Shown here: positions 12,367 to 21,099 of the stretch, one piece after another
Numbering within the stretch: position 1 is the stretch's first letter
How the letters are laid out: every line of letters starts with the position of its first letter
DNA from: an uncultured Burkholderiales bacterium
GTDB lineage: Bacteria; Pseudomonadota; Gammaproteobacteria; Burkholderiales; Burkholderiaceae_C
Assembly: GCA_945952065.1 (NCBI GenBank)
Contig: CAMFGY010000001.1
Span: 248,001 to 312,000 of the forward strand
DNA length: 64,000 nt
Direction: 5' to 3'
Position numbers and translations under genes: made by a program
Notes under the pieces: generated by a model
The model's input: only the letters and a program-made list of their open reading frames with translations
Database searches by the model: none
What the model was told of the DNA's origin: nothing

Positions 12367-13418
12367 GCCGCCAACACCTTGGCGACGCGGTCGCCCGAAA
12401 TGATGCGCGCCCAGAGTTGGTTGCGCCGCTCTTCGCTTTCCACCGGCTCCAGCCAGATCAGCTTGTCCTCGGCACGGTAGTCGGGCGATGCCAGGGTGGT
12501 GTTGCCCAGGCCTTGCCGGCTGCCCAGCAAGCGGCTGGCCTCATCTTCCAGCAAATGGTTGATCCAGGCATGGGCCAGCTGCGGGTCTGAGGCTGCCTTG
12601 GTCAGCACCCAGCAGTCCAGCCACGCCAGCGCCCCTTCTTTGGGGATGGCATAGCCCGCGTCCACACCGGCGGCGCGCAGCTGCAGCAATTGCTGGCGGC
12701 CGAAATTGGCCAGCATCAGGGCGGCGTGGCGGCGCTTGAACAAGGCCACCGATTCCTCCGGGCCGGTGTAGAAGCCCCCTGCATTGCGGCGCAAAGCCAC
12801 CAAACGTTCGACGCTGCCTTGCCACTGTTGGCCCGCGATCTGAAAGGGCTTGGGCCAGGCCAGGCTTTGCGCAGCCAGGCTGAAGGCGTGGGTGCCGCCG
12901 TTGTAGGCAATGACGCGCCCCTGGTAACGCGGGTCCCACAGGGCGGTGATGGAGTCCGGCGGCTGCTGCACCCGCTTTCGGTCGTAGATCAAACCCATTT
13001 CCGCAAAGGCAAAGGGCACGCCGTAGCGGACCCCATCCACACTCAAACCGGCCAGCGCGCTGCCGGCCCGAAAGCGCGGCAATTGACGCGCCAGATTGGG
13101 AATCAAAGCGGGCCTGAGTTCGGCCAACAGGTCCTGCCGTACATAACGCCGAAGTTCCGCCGTATTGACCGCAAACACATCAAAGTCGCGCCCCTGCCGG
13201 GCATTGACCTTTTGCCACAAGTCCACATCGGAATCGATCACGGTCAGCGCCACCTGGGCGCCACTGCGCTGCTCAAAGCGCTGCACCACCTCGGGCTCGG
13301 CATAGCCGGGCCAGGCCAGCACACGCAGGCGCCGGCCCTCTGCCGCCAGGGCAGGCGCGGCCAGCGGCAGACATGCCGTCTTGCCCAGCTGCTTACAAAA
13401 ATCTCGACGCTGCCACAT
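12363..13418 (-). CDS. Periplasmic solute-binding protein, PotD/F-like
   Basis: A 351-aa extracellular solute-binding protein resembling spermidine/putrescine or iron-binding components of ABC systems (LRVLAWPGYAEPEVVQRFE near the N-terminus, DFDVFAVN, YGVPFAFAEMGLIYDR, WALWD-like ITALWDPRYQGRV). The N-terminus QRRDFCKQLG fits the Tat consensus RRxFxK and is followed by a short hydrophobic stretch ending PALAA, so folded export is likely. The start at 13418 was preferred because the longer open frame upstream lacks protein character. No ABC permease or ATPase is nearby. Instead its stop overlaps a diguanylate cyclase start, pointing to a sensory role. Confidence 0.88.
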   Translation of the reverse strand: MWQRRDFCKQLGKTACLPLAAPALAAEGRRLRVLAWPGYAEPEVVQRFEQRSGAQVALTVIDSDVDLWQKVNARQGRDFDVFAVNTAELRRYVRQDLLAELRPALIPNLARQLPRFRAGSALAGLSVDGVRYGVPFAFAEMGLIYDRKRVQQPPDSITALWDPRYQGRVIAYNGGTHAFSLAAQSLAWPKPFQIAGQQWQGSVERLVALRRNAGGFYTGPEESVALFKRRHAALMLANFGRQQLLQLRAAGVDAGYAIPKEGALAWLDCWVLTKAASDPQLAHAWINHLLEDEASRLLGSRQGLGNTTLASPDYRAEDKLIWLEPVESEERRNQLWARIISGDRVAKVLAA

Positions 13419-13507
13419 CGCCACAGGCTTTGAATCCGCTGTTGAAGAGGGCGCCGTTCGCGCCTTCGTTTGGCTCACCCTTCGTTTTAGCACAGCGACA
13501 TGTCGCC

Positions 13508-16078
13508 TCAGATCGCAGAGCGCACCGGCAACCCGCGCCACATCAGGCGCTTGAAGGCCTCCAGCAAGAGCAAGACCCCCAGGCCCAAGCCCGAGGCCGC
13601 AGCCAACAAAGTCAGCGGTGGCCGCGCAAAGCCAAACACCTCTCGCAAGGCGGGCACGCCCAAGGCCAAGCCCAGCAGGACCAGCGTGCCCCCCAACATC
13701 CACCACAGCATGCGATTGGGGCGCAACCAACCCTTCACCATGCCCGCCGAGCTGGCCCGGTTGGCCAGAATCAGCGCGATATTGCAAGCCACCAGAGCGC
13801 TGAACGCCAGGGCCCGCGCTTGCGCCTGCGCCACGCCAGCCTCCAGCAGGACGGCGAACCAAGCCCCCACGGCCAAGAGCAAGATCAAGCCTTGCGAGAG
13901 GCTCCACAGCAGCAAGGCATTCGAAAACAAAGGCGCGGCGGGGTCACGCGGCGGGCGACGCATCACATCGGGTTCTTCGGCCTCCGCTTCGAAGACCACC
14001 GAGCACACCGGGTCGATCAAAAGCTCCAAAAACGCAATATGCACCGGCGACAAAATCACGGGCCAGCCCAGCAACAAGGGCAGCAGCGACAAGCCCGCAA
14101 TCGGCACATGCACCGCCAACACAAAAGCCATGGCTTTGCGCAGATTGTCAAAAATGCGGCGCCCCAGGCGCACCGCCTGCACGATGGAGGCAAAGTTGTC
14201 ATCCAACAGAACCAGGCTGGAGGCCTCGCGCGCCACATCGGTGCCCCGGCCGCCCATGGCGATGCCGATGTGCGCTGCTTTCAAGGACGGCGCGTCATTG
14301 ACGCCGTCGCCGGTCATGGCCACCACCTCGCCCTGGGCCTTCAGGGCCTGAACCAAGGCCAGCTTCTGCGCCGGGCGTATGCGGGCAAACACCTGTTCTT
14401 GCTGAACCTGACGCTGCAATTCAGCCGGGCTCATGCCCACCATCTCGCTGCCGGTCAAGGCCCGAGCCGTCGCGCCCACGGGCAGCAAGCCGGCTTGGCC
14501 CGCGATGGCCAGGGCGGTGGCCGGATGGTCTCCCGTCACCATCAACACTCGCAAGCCGGCCGCCCGGCACTCGGCCAGCGCCGCCGGGACCTCGGGGCGC
14601 AAGGGGTCAGCAAAAGCCAGCAGTCCCAGCCATTCAAAGGCAAAGCCGCTGGGCTGCTGCGGCCAGGGCGGGGCCGCGTTCAGGGCCCGCGCCACGCCCA
14701 GCACACGCAAGCCGCGCGCGGCCATGGCCGCCGTTTGGGCCTGCACCGCCGCCCGCGCAGCGGTATCCAGCGCACACAGGTCCAGCACCGCCTCGACCGC
14801 CCCCTTGAGGGCCACCGCATGGCTCGCCGGGCCGGTTTGCCACACATGGGTCATGGCGGGCAGGGCCGGGCTGAGCGCGTACTCATGCACCAAGACCCAG
14901 CTGGGGTGCAAAGCCTCGGGCGCCAACTGGGCCTGGGCCAGCGCCAGCAAGCTGCGCTCCATGGGATCAAAGGGCTCGCGTTCACTGGCCAAGACCGCCC
15001 ATTCCAGCAGGCCCTGGTGCGCTTCGGACAGTGCTGCTTCGCCAGACGCGCCGATCTGCCGCGCCACGCCAAGCGCCGCGCCCGCGGGCCAGGCCACCAA
15101 CTCGGCCACTGCCATGTGGTTGAGGGTCAGGGTGCCGGTCTTGTCGGTGCACAGCACCGTGGCCGAGCCCAGGGTCTCCAGAGTGGCGGCGCGGCGGGTC
15201 AAGACCCGCTGGCTCGACAAACGCCAAGCCCCCATGGCCATGAAGACGGTCAGAATCAGCAAGAACTCTTGCGGCAACATGGACATGGCCAGGGTGATAC
15301 CGGCCAGCAAGCCGTCCAGCCATTGGCCGCGCACCAGCCCATAAATCAGCAAGAGCAAAAGACTCAGGCTCAAACCCAAGGCCGAGAAGATGCGCACCAA
15401 ACGCCGGGTTTGCTGATGCAAGGGCGTAGGCGGCGTCTTGATGTCGGCCAGCGATTTGCCGATTCGCCCCATCTCGGTGCGCGGCCCGGTGGCGCTGACC
15501 CGGGCTCGCCCTTGGCCACTCAGCACCAAGGTGCCGGCGAACACGCGGCCGAATTCCCCCACGGCCTCGTCAGCTGCCGGGCTGCGTTTGGCCACCGCCA
15601 GCGATTCACCGCTGAGCAAGGACTCATCGCATTGCAAATCATTCGCCTGCAACAACTGCGCATCGGCGGCCACGCGATCGCCCTCGCTCAAAAGCAAAAG
15701 ATCGCCGCAGACCAGCTCACGCCCGGCAATGCGCTGAGGCTTGCCGTCACGGATGACCAAGGCACGCGGGCTGCTCAGATCGCGCAGCGCCTCCAAGACT
15801 TTTTCGGTGCGCTGTTCCTGGCTGACGCTGATGATCACCGTCAGCACCACAAAGGCCAAGAGCATCAAGGCCTCACCCCGATTGCCCAACAGCAGGTAGA
15901 CCGCGCCGGCGGCCAGCAAGAGTTGCAACATCGGCTCGCGCACCAGCTCGCCCAAGATGTGCCAAGCGCGGCGCTTCTGGGGCGGGCTGAGCTCGTTGGG
16001 CCCGTCTTCAGCCAGGCGCTGCTCGGCCTGGGCTTGACTCAGACCGGTTTCGTCATCGAGGCGGGCAGGCGTATTCAT
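13508..16078 (-). CDS. P-type cation-translocating ATPase
   Basis: An 856-aa P-type ATPase, probably of the P2 (Ca2+/Na+/K+-like) group. It has an N-terminal cation ATPase motif region (GLSQAQAEQRLAEDGPNEL), actuator motif DESLLSGES, phosphorylation site CTDKTGTLT, hinge TGDGVNDAP and a C-terminal multi-helix membrane domain. The helix-4 ion-binding motif reads SMLPQEFLLIL, where many bacterial relatives have LPEEFP, so Glu is replaced by Gln and the second Pro is missing; ion specificity is therefore uncertain. The start chosen is MNTPARL; the frame continues 16 codons upstream to 16126. It lies 89 bp upstream of the solute-binding protein gene. Confidence 0.9.
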   Translation of the reverse strand: MNTPARLDDETGLSQAQAEQRLAEDGPNELSPPQKRRAWHILGELVREPMLQLLLAAGAVYLLLGNRGEALMLLAFVVLTVIISVSQEQRTEKVLEALRDLSSPRALVIRDGKPQRIAGRELVCGDLLLLSEGDRVAADAQLLQANDLQCDESLLSGESLAVAKRSPAADEAVGEFGRVFAGTLVLSGQGRARVSATGPRTEMGRIGKSLADIKTPPTPLHQQTRRLVRIFSALGLSLSLLLLLIYGLVRGQWLDGLLAGITLAMSMLPQEFLLILTVFMAMGAWRLSSQRVLTRRAATLETLGSATVLCTDKTGTLTLNHMAVAELVAWPAGAALGVARQIGASGEAALSEAHQGLLEWAVLASEREPFDPMERSLLALAQAQLAPEALHPSWVLVHEYALSPALPAMTHVWQTGPASHAVALKGAVEAVLDLCALDTAARAAVQAQTAAMAARGLRVLGVARALNAAPPWPQQPSGFAFEWLGLLAFADPLRPEVPAALAECRAAGLRVLMVTGDHPATALAIAGQAGLLPVGATARALTGSEMVGMSPAELQRQVQQEQVFARIRPAQKLALVQALKAQGEVVAMTGDGVNDAPSLKAAHIGIAMGGRGTDVAREASSLVLLDDNFASIVQAVRLGRRIFDNLRKAMAFVLAVHVPIAGLSLLPLLLGWPVILSPVHIAFLELLIDPVCSVVFEAEAEEPDVMRRPPRDPAAPLFSNALLLWSLSQGLILLLAVGAWFAVLLEAGVAQAQARALAFSALVACNIALILANRASSAGMVKGWLRPNRMLWWMLGGTLVLLGLALGVPALREVFGFARPPLTLLAAASGLGLGVLLLLEAFKRLMWRGLPVRSAI

Positions 16079-16216
16079 CTGACCCATTGTGCAAGGCTTG
16101 GCCCCGCCCGGCCTGATATGACGCAAGACCCGGCGAGGAAGCCCCTCGCACCTTGCCGCATGCGTTGCTCAGGCTCCTTAAGACTGCCCTAAGCTGAGCC
16201 GCGCAAGATCACTGCC

Positions 16217-16966
16217 ATGAACACGACACTGCATACCCCCACACCGAGCGCGAGCCCTCAGGCCCAAGGCCGTCGGGTCATCGACGCCCCCACCCGCATG
16301 CTGCACTGGCTGCTGGCCCTCAGTTTCAGCGGTGCCTACCTCAGCGCCGAAAGCGAGGCCTGGCATGCGCTGCACATCACCCTGGGCTACACCGTCATCG
16401 GCCTGGTGCTGGCCCGCGTGCTGTGGGGCCTGCTGGGGCCCAAACGGGTGCGCTGGAGCAGCTGGGGCCGCAAGCTCGCCGGCCTGCCGCAACAGCTGCG
16501 CGCCTGGCCCGAAGGGCGGGGCCAGGCCTTGGCCAGCTTCCAGGGGCTGAACACCTTGCTGGTGTCGGCGCTGCTGTTGGCGGCCCTGGCCGCCGCCCTC
16601 AGCGGACTGAGTCTGGAGCAGGGCTGGGGCGGCGCGCCGCTCGAAGATGTGCTGGAAGAACTGCACGAGGGCCTGGGCAATGCCACCCTGGCCGTGGTGC
16701 TGGCCCATCTGGCCCTGCTTGCCGGCATCAGCCTGCTGCGCCGCCAGAACCATGCCGGCCCGATGTGGAGTGGCCGCAGCCCCGGCCCCGGCCCGGATTT
16801 GGTGAAACACAATAGGTCCTGGCTGGCTGCGCTGCTGCTGGCCACGGTGCTGGGGTTTTGGGTCTGGCAGTGGCAGCAGCCGCCCCAGCCCAGCGCCGAT
16901 CGGCACGGTCACAGCGGCCATCAGCACGGTGAGCGCCACGCCAAAGACGGCGGCGACGATGACTGA
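16217..16966 (+). CDS. Cytochrome b561-like membrane protein
   Basis: A 249-aa di-heme cytochrome b561/Ni-Fe-hydrogenase b-type family protein. Four helices carry candidate heme histidines in TRMLHWLLAL, WHALHITLG, LHEGLGN and AHLALL. After a fifth hydrophobic segment the C-terminus is His/Asp rich (DRHGHSGHQHGERHAKDGG), which may bind metal. The protein should move electrons across the inner membrane. It is followed 20 bp later by a response regulator and histidine kinase on the same strand, so the trio may form a redox-responsive operon. The divergent neighbour is the P-type ATPase. Confidence 0.88.
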   Translation: MNTTLHTPTPSASPQAQGRRVIDAPTRMLHWLLALSFSGAYLSAESEAWHALHITLGYTVIGLVLARVLWGLLGPKRVRWSSWGRKLAGLPQQLRAWPEGRGQALASFQGLNTLLVSALLLAALAAALSGLSLEQGWGGAPLEDVLEELHEGLGNATLAVVLAHLALLAGISLLRRQNHAGPMWSGRSPGPGPDLVKHNRSWLAALLLATVLGFWVWQWQQPPQPSADRHGHSGHQHGERHAKDGGDDD

Positions 16967-16986
16967 GTCCAGCCAATAATGCCCCT

Positions 16987-17664
16987 ATGCGAATCTTGCT
17001 TGCCGAAGATGATGTCTTGCTGGGGGACGGTCTGCGCGCCGGTCTGCGGCAGCAAGGCTTTGTGGTCGATTGGGTGCGCGACGGCTTGGCTGCCGAGCGC
17101 GAACTGTGCGCCCCAGGCCAGCCCTATGCCGCCGCAGTGCTGGACCTGGGCTTGCCCCTGAAGGACGGCCTGGACGTTTTGGCCCGGCTGCGTCATGAGC
17201 AGATCACGCTGCCGGTGCTGGTGCTGACAGCGCGTGACGCCGTCCCCGAGCGCATTCGCGGCCTCGATCTGGGGGCTGATGACTATGTGGTCAAACCGAT
17301 TGATTTGCAGGAGCTGGGTGCGCGGCTGCGCGCGCTGGTCCGGCGCGCCCATGGACAGACTCAAGAGCTGCTGCGGGTGCAAGACCTGGTGCTGGACCCG
17401 GCCGCGCGCACGGTGCAGCGCGGGGCAAGGCCCGTGCCCCTGTCGACCCGCGAGTTTGACTTGTTGCAGGTGCTGATGCTGGCTGCGGGCCGGGTGCTGT
17501 CGCGCGAGCAGCTGGCGCAGCAGCTCTACAGCTGGGGCCAAGAAGTCGAGAGCAATGCCATCGAGGTGCACGTCCACCACCTGCGCCGCAAGCTGGGTTC
17601 AGATTTGATCCAAACCGTGCGGGGTGTGGGTTATGTGCTGATGCGTGAGGCCAGCGGCGCATGA
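16987..17664 (+). CDS. OmpR-family response regulator, QseB-like
   Basis: A 225-aa two-component DNA-binding regulator. The receiver domain has the acidic pair EDD (residues 7-9), phospho-acceptor Asp53 in AVLDLGLP, Thr81 and Lys103 (VVKP). The C-terminal winged helix includes TREFDLLQVL and VHHLRRKLG...VRGVGYVL. It is closest in form to QseB/PmrA/TctD regulators. The stop overlaps the start of the cognate kinase as ATGA. Possible targets include the cytochrome b561 gene just upstream, which is inference from context. Confidence 0.95.
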   Translation: MRILLAEDDVLLGDGLRAGLRQQGFVVDWVRDGLAAERELCAPGQPYAAAVLDLGLPLKDGLDVLARLRHEQITLPVLVLTARDAVPERIRGLDLGADDYVVKPIDLQELGARLRALVRRAHGQTQELLRVQDLVLDPAARTVQRGARPVPLSTREFDLLQVLMLAAGRVLSREQLAQQLYSWGQEVESNAIEVHVHHLRRKLGSDLIQTVRGVGYVLMREASGA

Positions 17665-19034
17665 GCTTCAGAACACCCGTTTCTTTGCAAGGCCGCGTGC
17701 TGGCCTGGGTGCTGAGCGGTGTGTTGGCGCTTTGGCTAGGCCTGGGCCTGTCCATCGGCTGGGATGCCAGCCACGAACTCGACGAGCTCTTGGACGGCCA
17801 CCTCGCCCAGGCCGCTGCGCTGCTGGTGGCACAGCAAAGCGCAGCCGAGCCCGAGGCCACGGAGCGCGCCATCGACGCCCCCACCCTGCACCGCTATGCC
17901 AACAAGGTCGCCTTCCAAGTCTTTCATGAAGGCCGCTTGGTGCAGCGCTCGGCGCAAGCGCCGGCCGCGCCGATGCTGCGCTTTGAAGAGGGTTTTCGGG
18001 AAGGCTTGCGCAGCACCGAGATCGACGGGCGCCGCTGGCGTGTCTTTGCCGCCTTCGGTGCGGAGCGCGATGTGCAGGTCTATGTGGGCGAGCGCCTGGA
18101 CTCGCGCCGAGAGATTCTTTGGGCGGTGTTGCGCGGCGCACTCTGGCCCATGGCCCTGAGCCTGCCCTTGTTGGCCCTGGCCGTGTGGTGGACGGTGCGT
18201 CGCGGCACCGCGCCGCTGCGCACGTTAAGCAAGACCCTGTCGCAACGCAGTGCCCTGGACCTGGCGCCGCTGAGCCTGCCCCAGCCCGCACCCCGCGAGA
18301 TGCAGCCCATGTTGCAGGCCATGAATGCCTTGTTCGCGCGCATCCATGCCTTGATGCAGGCCGAGCGGCGCTTCACCGCCGACGCCGCCCACGAACTGCG
18401 ACTGCCCATCGCCGCCATCCGCGCCCAGGCCCAAGTGGCTCTGGCCGAGCCCGATGCGGGCCTGCGTCAACACGCTTTGCATGCCACCTTGCTCGGCTGT
18501 GATCGCGCCAGCCGCTTGGTCGAGCAATTGCTGACCCTGGCGCGGCTGGAGGCGGGCGAGCGCCCCGCCCTGCAAACCCTGGACCTGGCGCCGCTGCTGC
18601 GCCAGGTGCTGGCCGACCTGGCCCCCACAGCCTTGCAGCGCCAGCAAACACTCAGCCTGGAAGAAGCGCCGGCTCAATGCCTGCTGCAAGGCAATGAGCC
18701 CCTGCTTGCCGCCCTGCTGCGCAATGTGGTGGACAACGCCCTGCGCTACAGCCCCCGCGGCGCCCGGATCGAACTGCGCTTGCTGCGCGATGAGGCCCAC
18801 ACCCCCGCCCAAGACGGCTGGCTGCTGCAAGTGGACGACAGCGGGCCGGGCATGTCCGAGGCGGAGCTGCAGCGCCTGGGCGAGCGCTTCTACCGCGTGC
18901 TCGGCCATGAGGCCAGCGGCAGCGGCCTGGGCTGGACCATTGCCCAGCGCATTGCCGAGCTGCACAGCGCCCGCCTCAGCGCGCAGCGCAGCGAGCGGTT
19001 GGGGGGCTTGCAAGTACGTTTGAGTGGAGGCTGA
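17661..19034 (+). CDS. Sensor histidine kinase, QseC-like
   Basis: A 457-aa inner-membrane sensor kinase partnered with the preceding regulator. Two transmembrane helices (about 13-33 and 155-178) flank a periplasmic sensor of about 120 residues. The H-box is AAHELRLPIAAI with His244; the usual Thr-Pro after HELR is Leu-Pro. N-box NVVDNALRYSP, G1 DSGPGM, F ERFYR and G2 GSGLGWTIA are all present, so it should be active. Its final 26 codons recur 1.5 kb downstream as a diverged fragment that brackets a fimbrial-adhesin-like gene. The gene ends TGA at 19032-19034. Confidence 0.94.
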   Translation: MSFRTPVSLQGRVLAWVLSGVLALWLGLGLSIGWDASHELDELLDGHLAQAAALLVAQQSAAEPEATERAIDAPTLHRYANKVAFQVFHEGRLVQRSAQAPAAPMLRFEEGFREGLRSTEIDGRRWRVFAAFGAERDVQVYVGERLDSRREILWAVLRGALWPMALSLPLLALAVWWTVRRGTAPLRTLSKTLSQRSALDLAPLSLPQPAPREMQPMLQAMNALFARIHALMQAERRFTADAAHELRLPIAAIRAQAQVALAEPDAGLRQHALHATLLGCDRASRLVEQLLTLARLEAGERPALQTLDLAPLLRQVLADLAPTALQRQQTLSLEEAPAQCLLQGNEPLLAALLRNVVDNALRYSPRGARIELRLLRDEAHTPAQDGWLLQVDDSGPGMSEAELQRLGERFYRVLGHEASGSGLGWTIAQRIAELHSARLSAQRSERLGGLQVRLSGG

Positions 19035-19051
19035 TCCGCTCAGGGCGCCAC
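18954..19051 (+). repeat. Direct repeat copy A (kinase 3' end)
   Basis: These 98 bp contain the last codons of the histidine kinase, its stop, and the first bases beyond it, ending gcgccac. They recur at 20503-20612 with one substitution (gtacg/gtgcg) and a 12-bp in-frame insertion in the second copy. The final bases of the repeat correspond to the 3' end of the convergent EF-hand gene, so the two genes were probably adjacent and convergent before the intervening DNA arrived. Confidence 0.9.
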
Positions 19052-19254
19052 TCCAAGGGACATCAACCGAGCGATACCGCCGCGATGCGACAACTCATGC
19101 CTGCAAAGAGGCGCTTGAAGGTCAAGCCAAGCTGATTCATCAACTTTTTGACGCCGGCACACATGACTCCCGATACTGCATGTCAATTGTCAGGTCGGGC
19201 TTGTTTCATCATTGAACCACTTGGGGCTTAGGAGCCTACTCGGCGCAGTTCCCA

Positions 19255-20394
19255 ATGGATTACGTACTGACCTGGCGGCTTCAAAGGTTATCCATGTTGC
19301 TTTTTCAAACAGTTTTCGAACGCTTTCCCCGGGGTTTGAAGTCCCAAAGAAACGTGGATTGGCGAGCACTTGCATTGAGTCGTCGTTCACGCCTTGCACT
19401 CTGGCTCCTTGTGTTCGCTGGATTCGCGGCCCCTGCTATGGCCGCAAGCTGCAGTTTGAGCAATTTCAGAGCCAGCCCAGGGCTGCCCTCGACGCTGTAT
19501 GTCAGAGGCAGCATTCCCTCGGGTGAGCCATTTTTTTCAACCAATGTCACGGTTGACTTCAATTGCACCGCCAACTCGGGGCAAGCCATTCGATTCGGCG
19601 CACCATTCAACAGCACTCCGCAATTAGTTGCACCCAACACCGTAGCGACCAACGCAGGTTCACCACTGGGCGCCCGGGCCTCATCGATCACCGTGATCTC
19701 TGGGGCATGTACTGGTAGCTACCACCCCAAGCCCTATATCCGGTTCAACGCAAACAGCACCTGCCTGGGTTCAGCAACATTTGGCATTACCTTTGGAGCA
19801 AGTGGCGGTCAGCCCAGTGGGACCCTACCTTTGGCCCTTCCCACCCAGTTTCCAGGGACCTATCCAAACAGTTGGGCCAACGCGAATCTGTGCAATGCGG
19901 ATTGCACCGGCAACGTTGGCTTTGCTTTGGCGAGCTTGAACGCGCCCAGCACTGTGGCCATTCAGACCCTGGCGAACACATGCGCTTTGAGTACCAACAG
20001 TCTGACCATCGCCTTGCCAAAGGTCAGCACCGCGACCTTTCCAAGCATAGGAACGATCGCGGCCAAGACCCGAGCCGCTTTGAGCGTTAGTTGCCCGACC
20101 GCTGCGGCCGCGGTGGGTTTGTCTATGTATGTCATCTTCACCCCTCAGAGCAATCCATCTGGGTCCAGCGGGGGGGCGATCATGAGCACAACCGGCACGG
20201 CCACTGGCGTGGGCATCACCCTGTATGACCGCAGCGGCAACGTCATCACCTCCGGTACCCCTGTTCGACTGACGACTTCAATCGCAGCGACGACCTACGA
20301 CGCGACCATCAGCGCGGCCTATGTTCAAACTGCAACTACAGTGACTGCAGGCGATGTGCAAGCGTCGGGCACCTATTTCTTGTCGTACTACTGA
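19255..20394 (+). CDS. Fimbrial adhesin-like secreted protein
   Basis: A protein of up to 379 aa with a signal peptide (LALWLLVFAGFAAPAMAA) ending at about residue 64. The mature N-terminal half has paired cysteines (SCSLSN, FNCTAN, SGACTG, STCLGS). The C-terminal half resembles chaperone-usher pilin domains: NTCALSTNSLTIALPKV, LSVSCP, a GVGITLYDRSG strand and a final AGDVQASGTYFLSYY donor-strand-like end. No chaperone or usher gene is nearby. The start is uncertain: ATG at 19255 leaves a long n-region, while GTG at 19354 gives a normal signal peptide. GC content is visibly lower than in the flanks and the gene sits between direct repeats, suggesting acquisition. Confidence 0.72.
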   Translation: MDYVLTWRLQRLSMLLFQTVFERFPRGLKSQRNVDWRALALSRRSRLALWLLVFAGFAAPAMAASCSLSNFRASPGLPSTLYVRGSIPSGEPFFSTNVTVDFNCTANSGQAIRFGAPFNSTPQLVAPNTVATNAGSPLGARASSITVISGACTGSYHPKPYIRFNANSTCLGSATFGITFGASGGQPSGTLPLALPTQFPGTYPNSWANANLCNADCTGNVGFALASLNAPSTVAIQTLANTCALSTNSLTIALPKVSTATFPSIGTIAAKTRAALSVSCPTAAAAVGLSMYVIFTPQSNPSGSSGGAIMSTTGTATGVGITLYDRSGNVITSGTPVRLTTSIAATTYDATISAAYVQTATTVTAGDVQASGTYFLSYY

Positions 20395-20502
20395 CACGAC
20401 TGAACATGTCGGTTCACTTGGCTTTGGGTGCGCCTTGAACACCAGGGCGCGACAGAGGCAAGGCGTGTCGCGACTACCGAAATAGGCTGAGTTTCTGTCT
20501 GG

Positions 20503-20612
20503 CCGAGCTGCACAGCACCCGCCGCAGCGCCCGCCTCAGCGCGCAGCGCAGCGAGCGGTTGGGGGGCTTGCAAGTGCGTTTGAGTGGAGGCTGATCCGCT
20601 CAGGGCGCCACA
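20503..20612 (+). pseudogene. Kinase 3'-end remnant, direct repeat copy B
   Basis: This is a diverged duplicate of the histidine kinase C-terminus (reading AELHSTRRSARLSAQRSE, then GGLQVRLSGG and TGA), with four extra codons relative to the real gene and the frame kept. There is no upstream kinase sequence, so it is a 5'-truncated fragment. The last 13 bases overlap the 3' end of the EF-hand gene on the other strand. With copy A it brackets 1451 bp of foreign-looking DNA. Confidence 0.88.
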
Positions 20613-21088
20613 AAGCTCTCTTTACCGGCTTTGCGCTCGGCCTCGGCGATCTTCACATCGGCCTCATCAACGACGCCGTCTTGGTTGCGGTCGTGCAGCT
20701 TGAACATGCGCAGCCCGGCAGCCTGGAATTCTTCCGCGCTGATGCTGCCGTTCTTGTCGGTGTCGAGCACACCGAAGCGCACCTTGGCTTGGCGCATCTG
20801 GCGCTGTTGCTCCTCGCGGCGGCGCTCGGCATCGGCGATCTTGCCAATGCGCTGCATCAGGCGGCCCTCAAACTCGGCCAGGTATTCGGCCTCGCTGAGC
20901 AGGCCATCGGCATTGAAGTCGATGCGCACAAACTCCACCTGACGGCTGAGTTTGAACTCCTCGAGGCCCACCTTGCCGTCCCCATTGAGGTCTTGTTCTT
21001 GAATGAAGACAGTGGAGGAATGCGAGGCGGCCAGCGCGCAGCTCACGGCCAGCGAAAGACCCAGAGTGGTGAAAAAACGTGGATGCAT
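20600..21088 (-). CDS. Exported EF-hand calcium-binding protein
   Basis: A 162-aa protein with signal peptide MHPRFFTTLGLSLAVSCALA and four EF-hand loops: DLNGDGKVGLEE, DFNADGLLSEAE, DTDKNGSISAEE and DRNQDGVVDEAD, each with the D-x-D/N-x-D/N-G pattern. A charged helix (ADAERRREEQQRQMRQ) links the pairs. It should bind calcium in the periplasm. The start at 21088 begins the signal peptide; the frame is open 21 codons upstream into the preceding gene. It is the last gene of the TonB receptor operon, 11 bp after DUF4198. Confidence 0.88.
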   Translation of the reverse strand: MHPRFFTTLGLSLAVSCALAASHSSTVFIQEQDLNGDGKVGLEEFKLSRQVEFVRIDFNADGLLSEAEYLAEFEGRLMQRIGKIADAERRREEQQRQMRQAKVRFGVLDTDKNGSISAEEFQAAGLRMFKLHDRNQDGVVDEADVKIAEAERKAGKESFVAP

Positions 21089-21099
21089 ACAAACGGCTT

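Noticed and set aside
13373-16192. A 939-codon plus-strand frame opposite the P-type ATPase
   Set aside because: It is low-complexity (Gln/Arg/His-rich) and antisense to an ATPase with all catalytic motifs; long antisense frames are common at this GC content.
19052-20502. The adhesin island as an insertion sequence or transposon
   Set aside because: No transposase gene or terminal inverted repeats were found; the flanking repeats are gene ends about 100 bp long, unlike target-site duplications.
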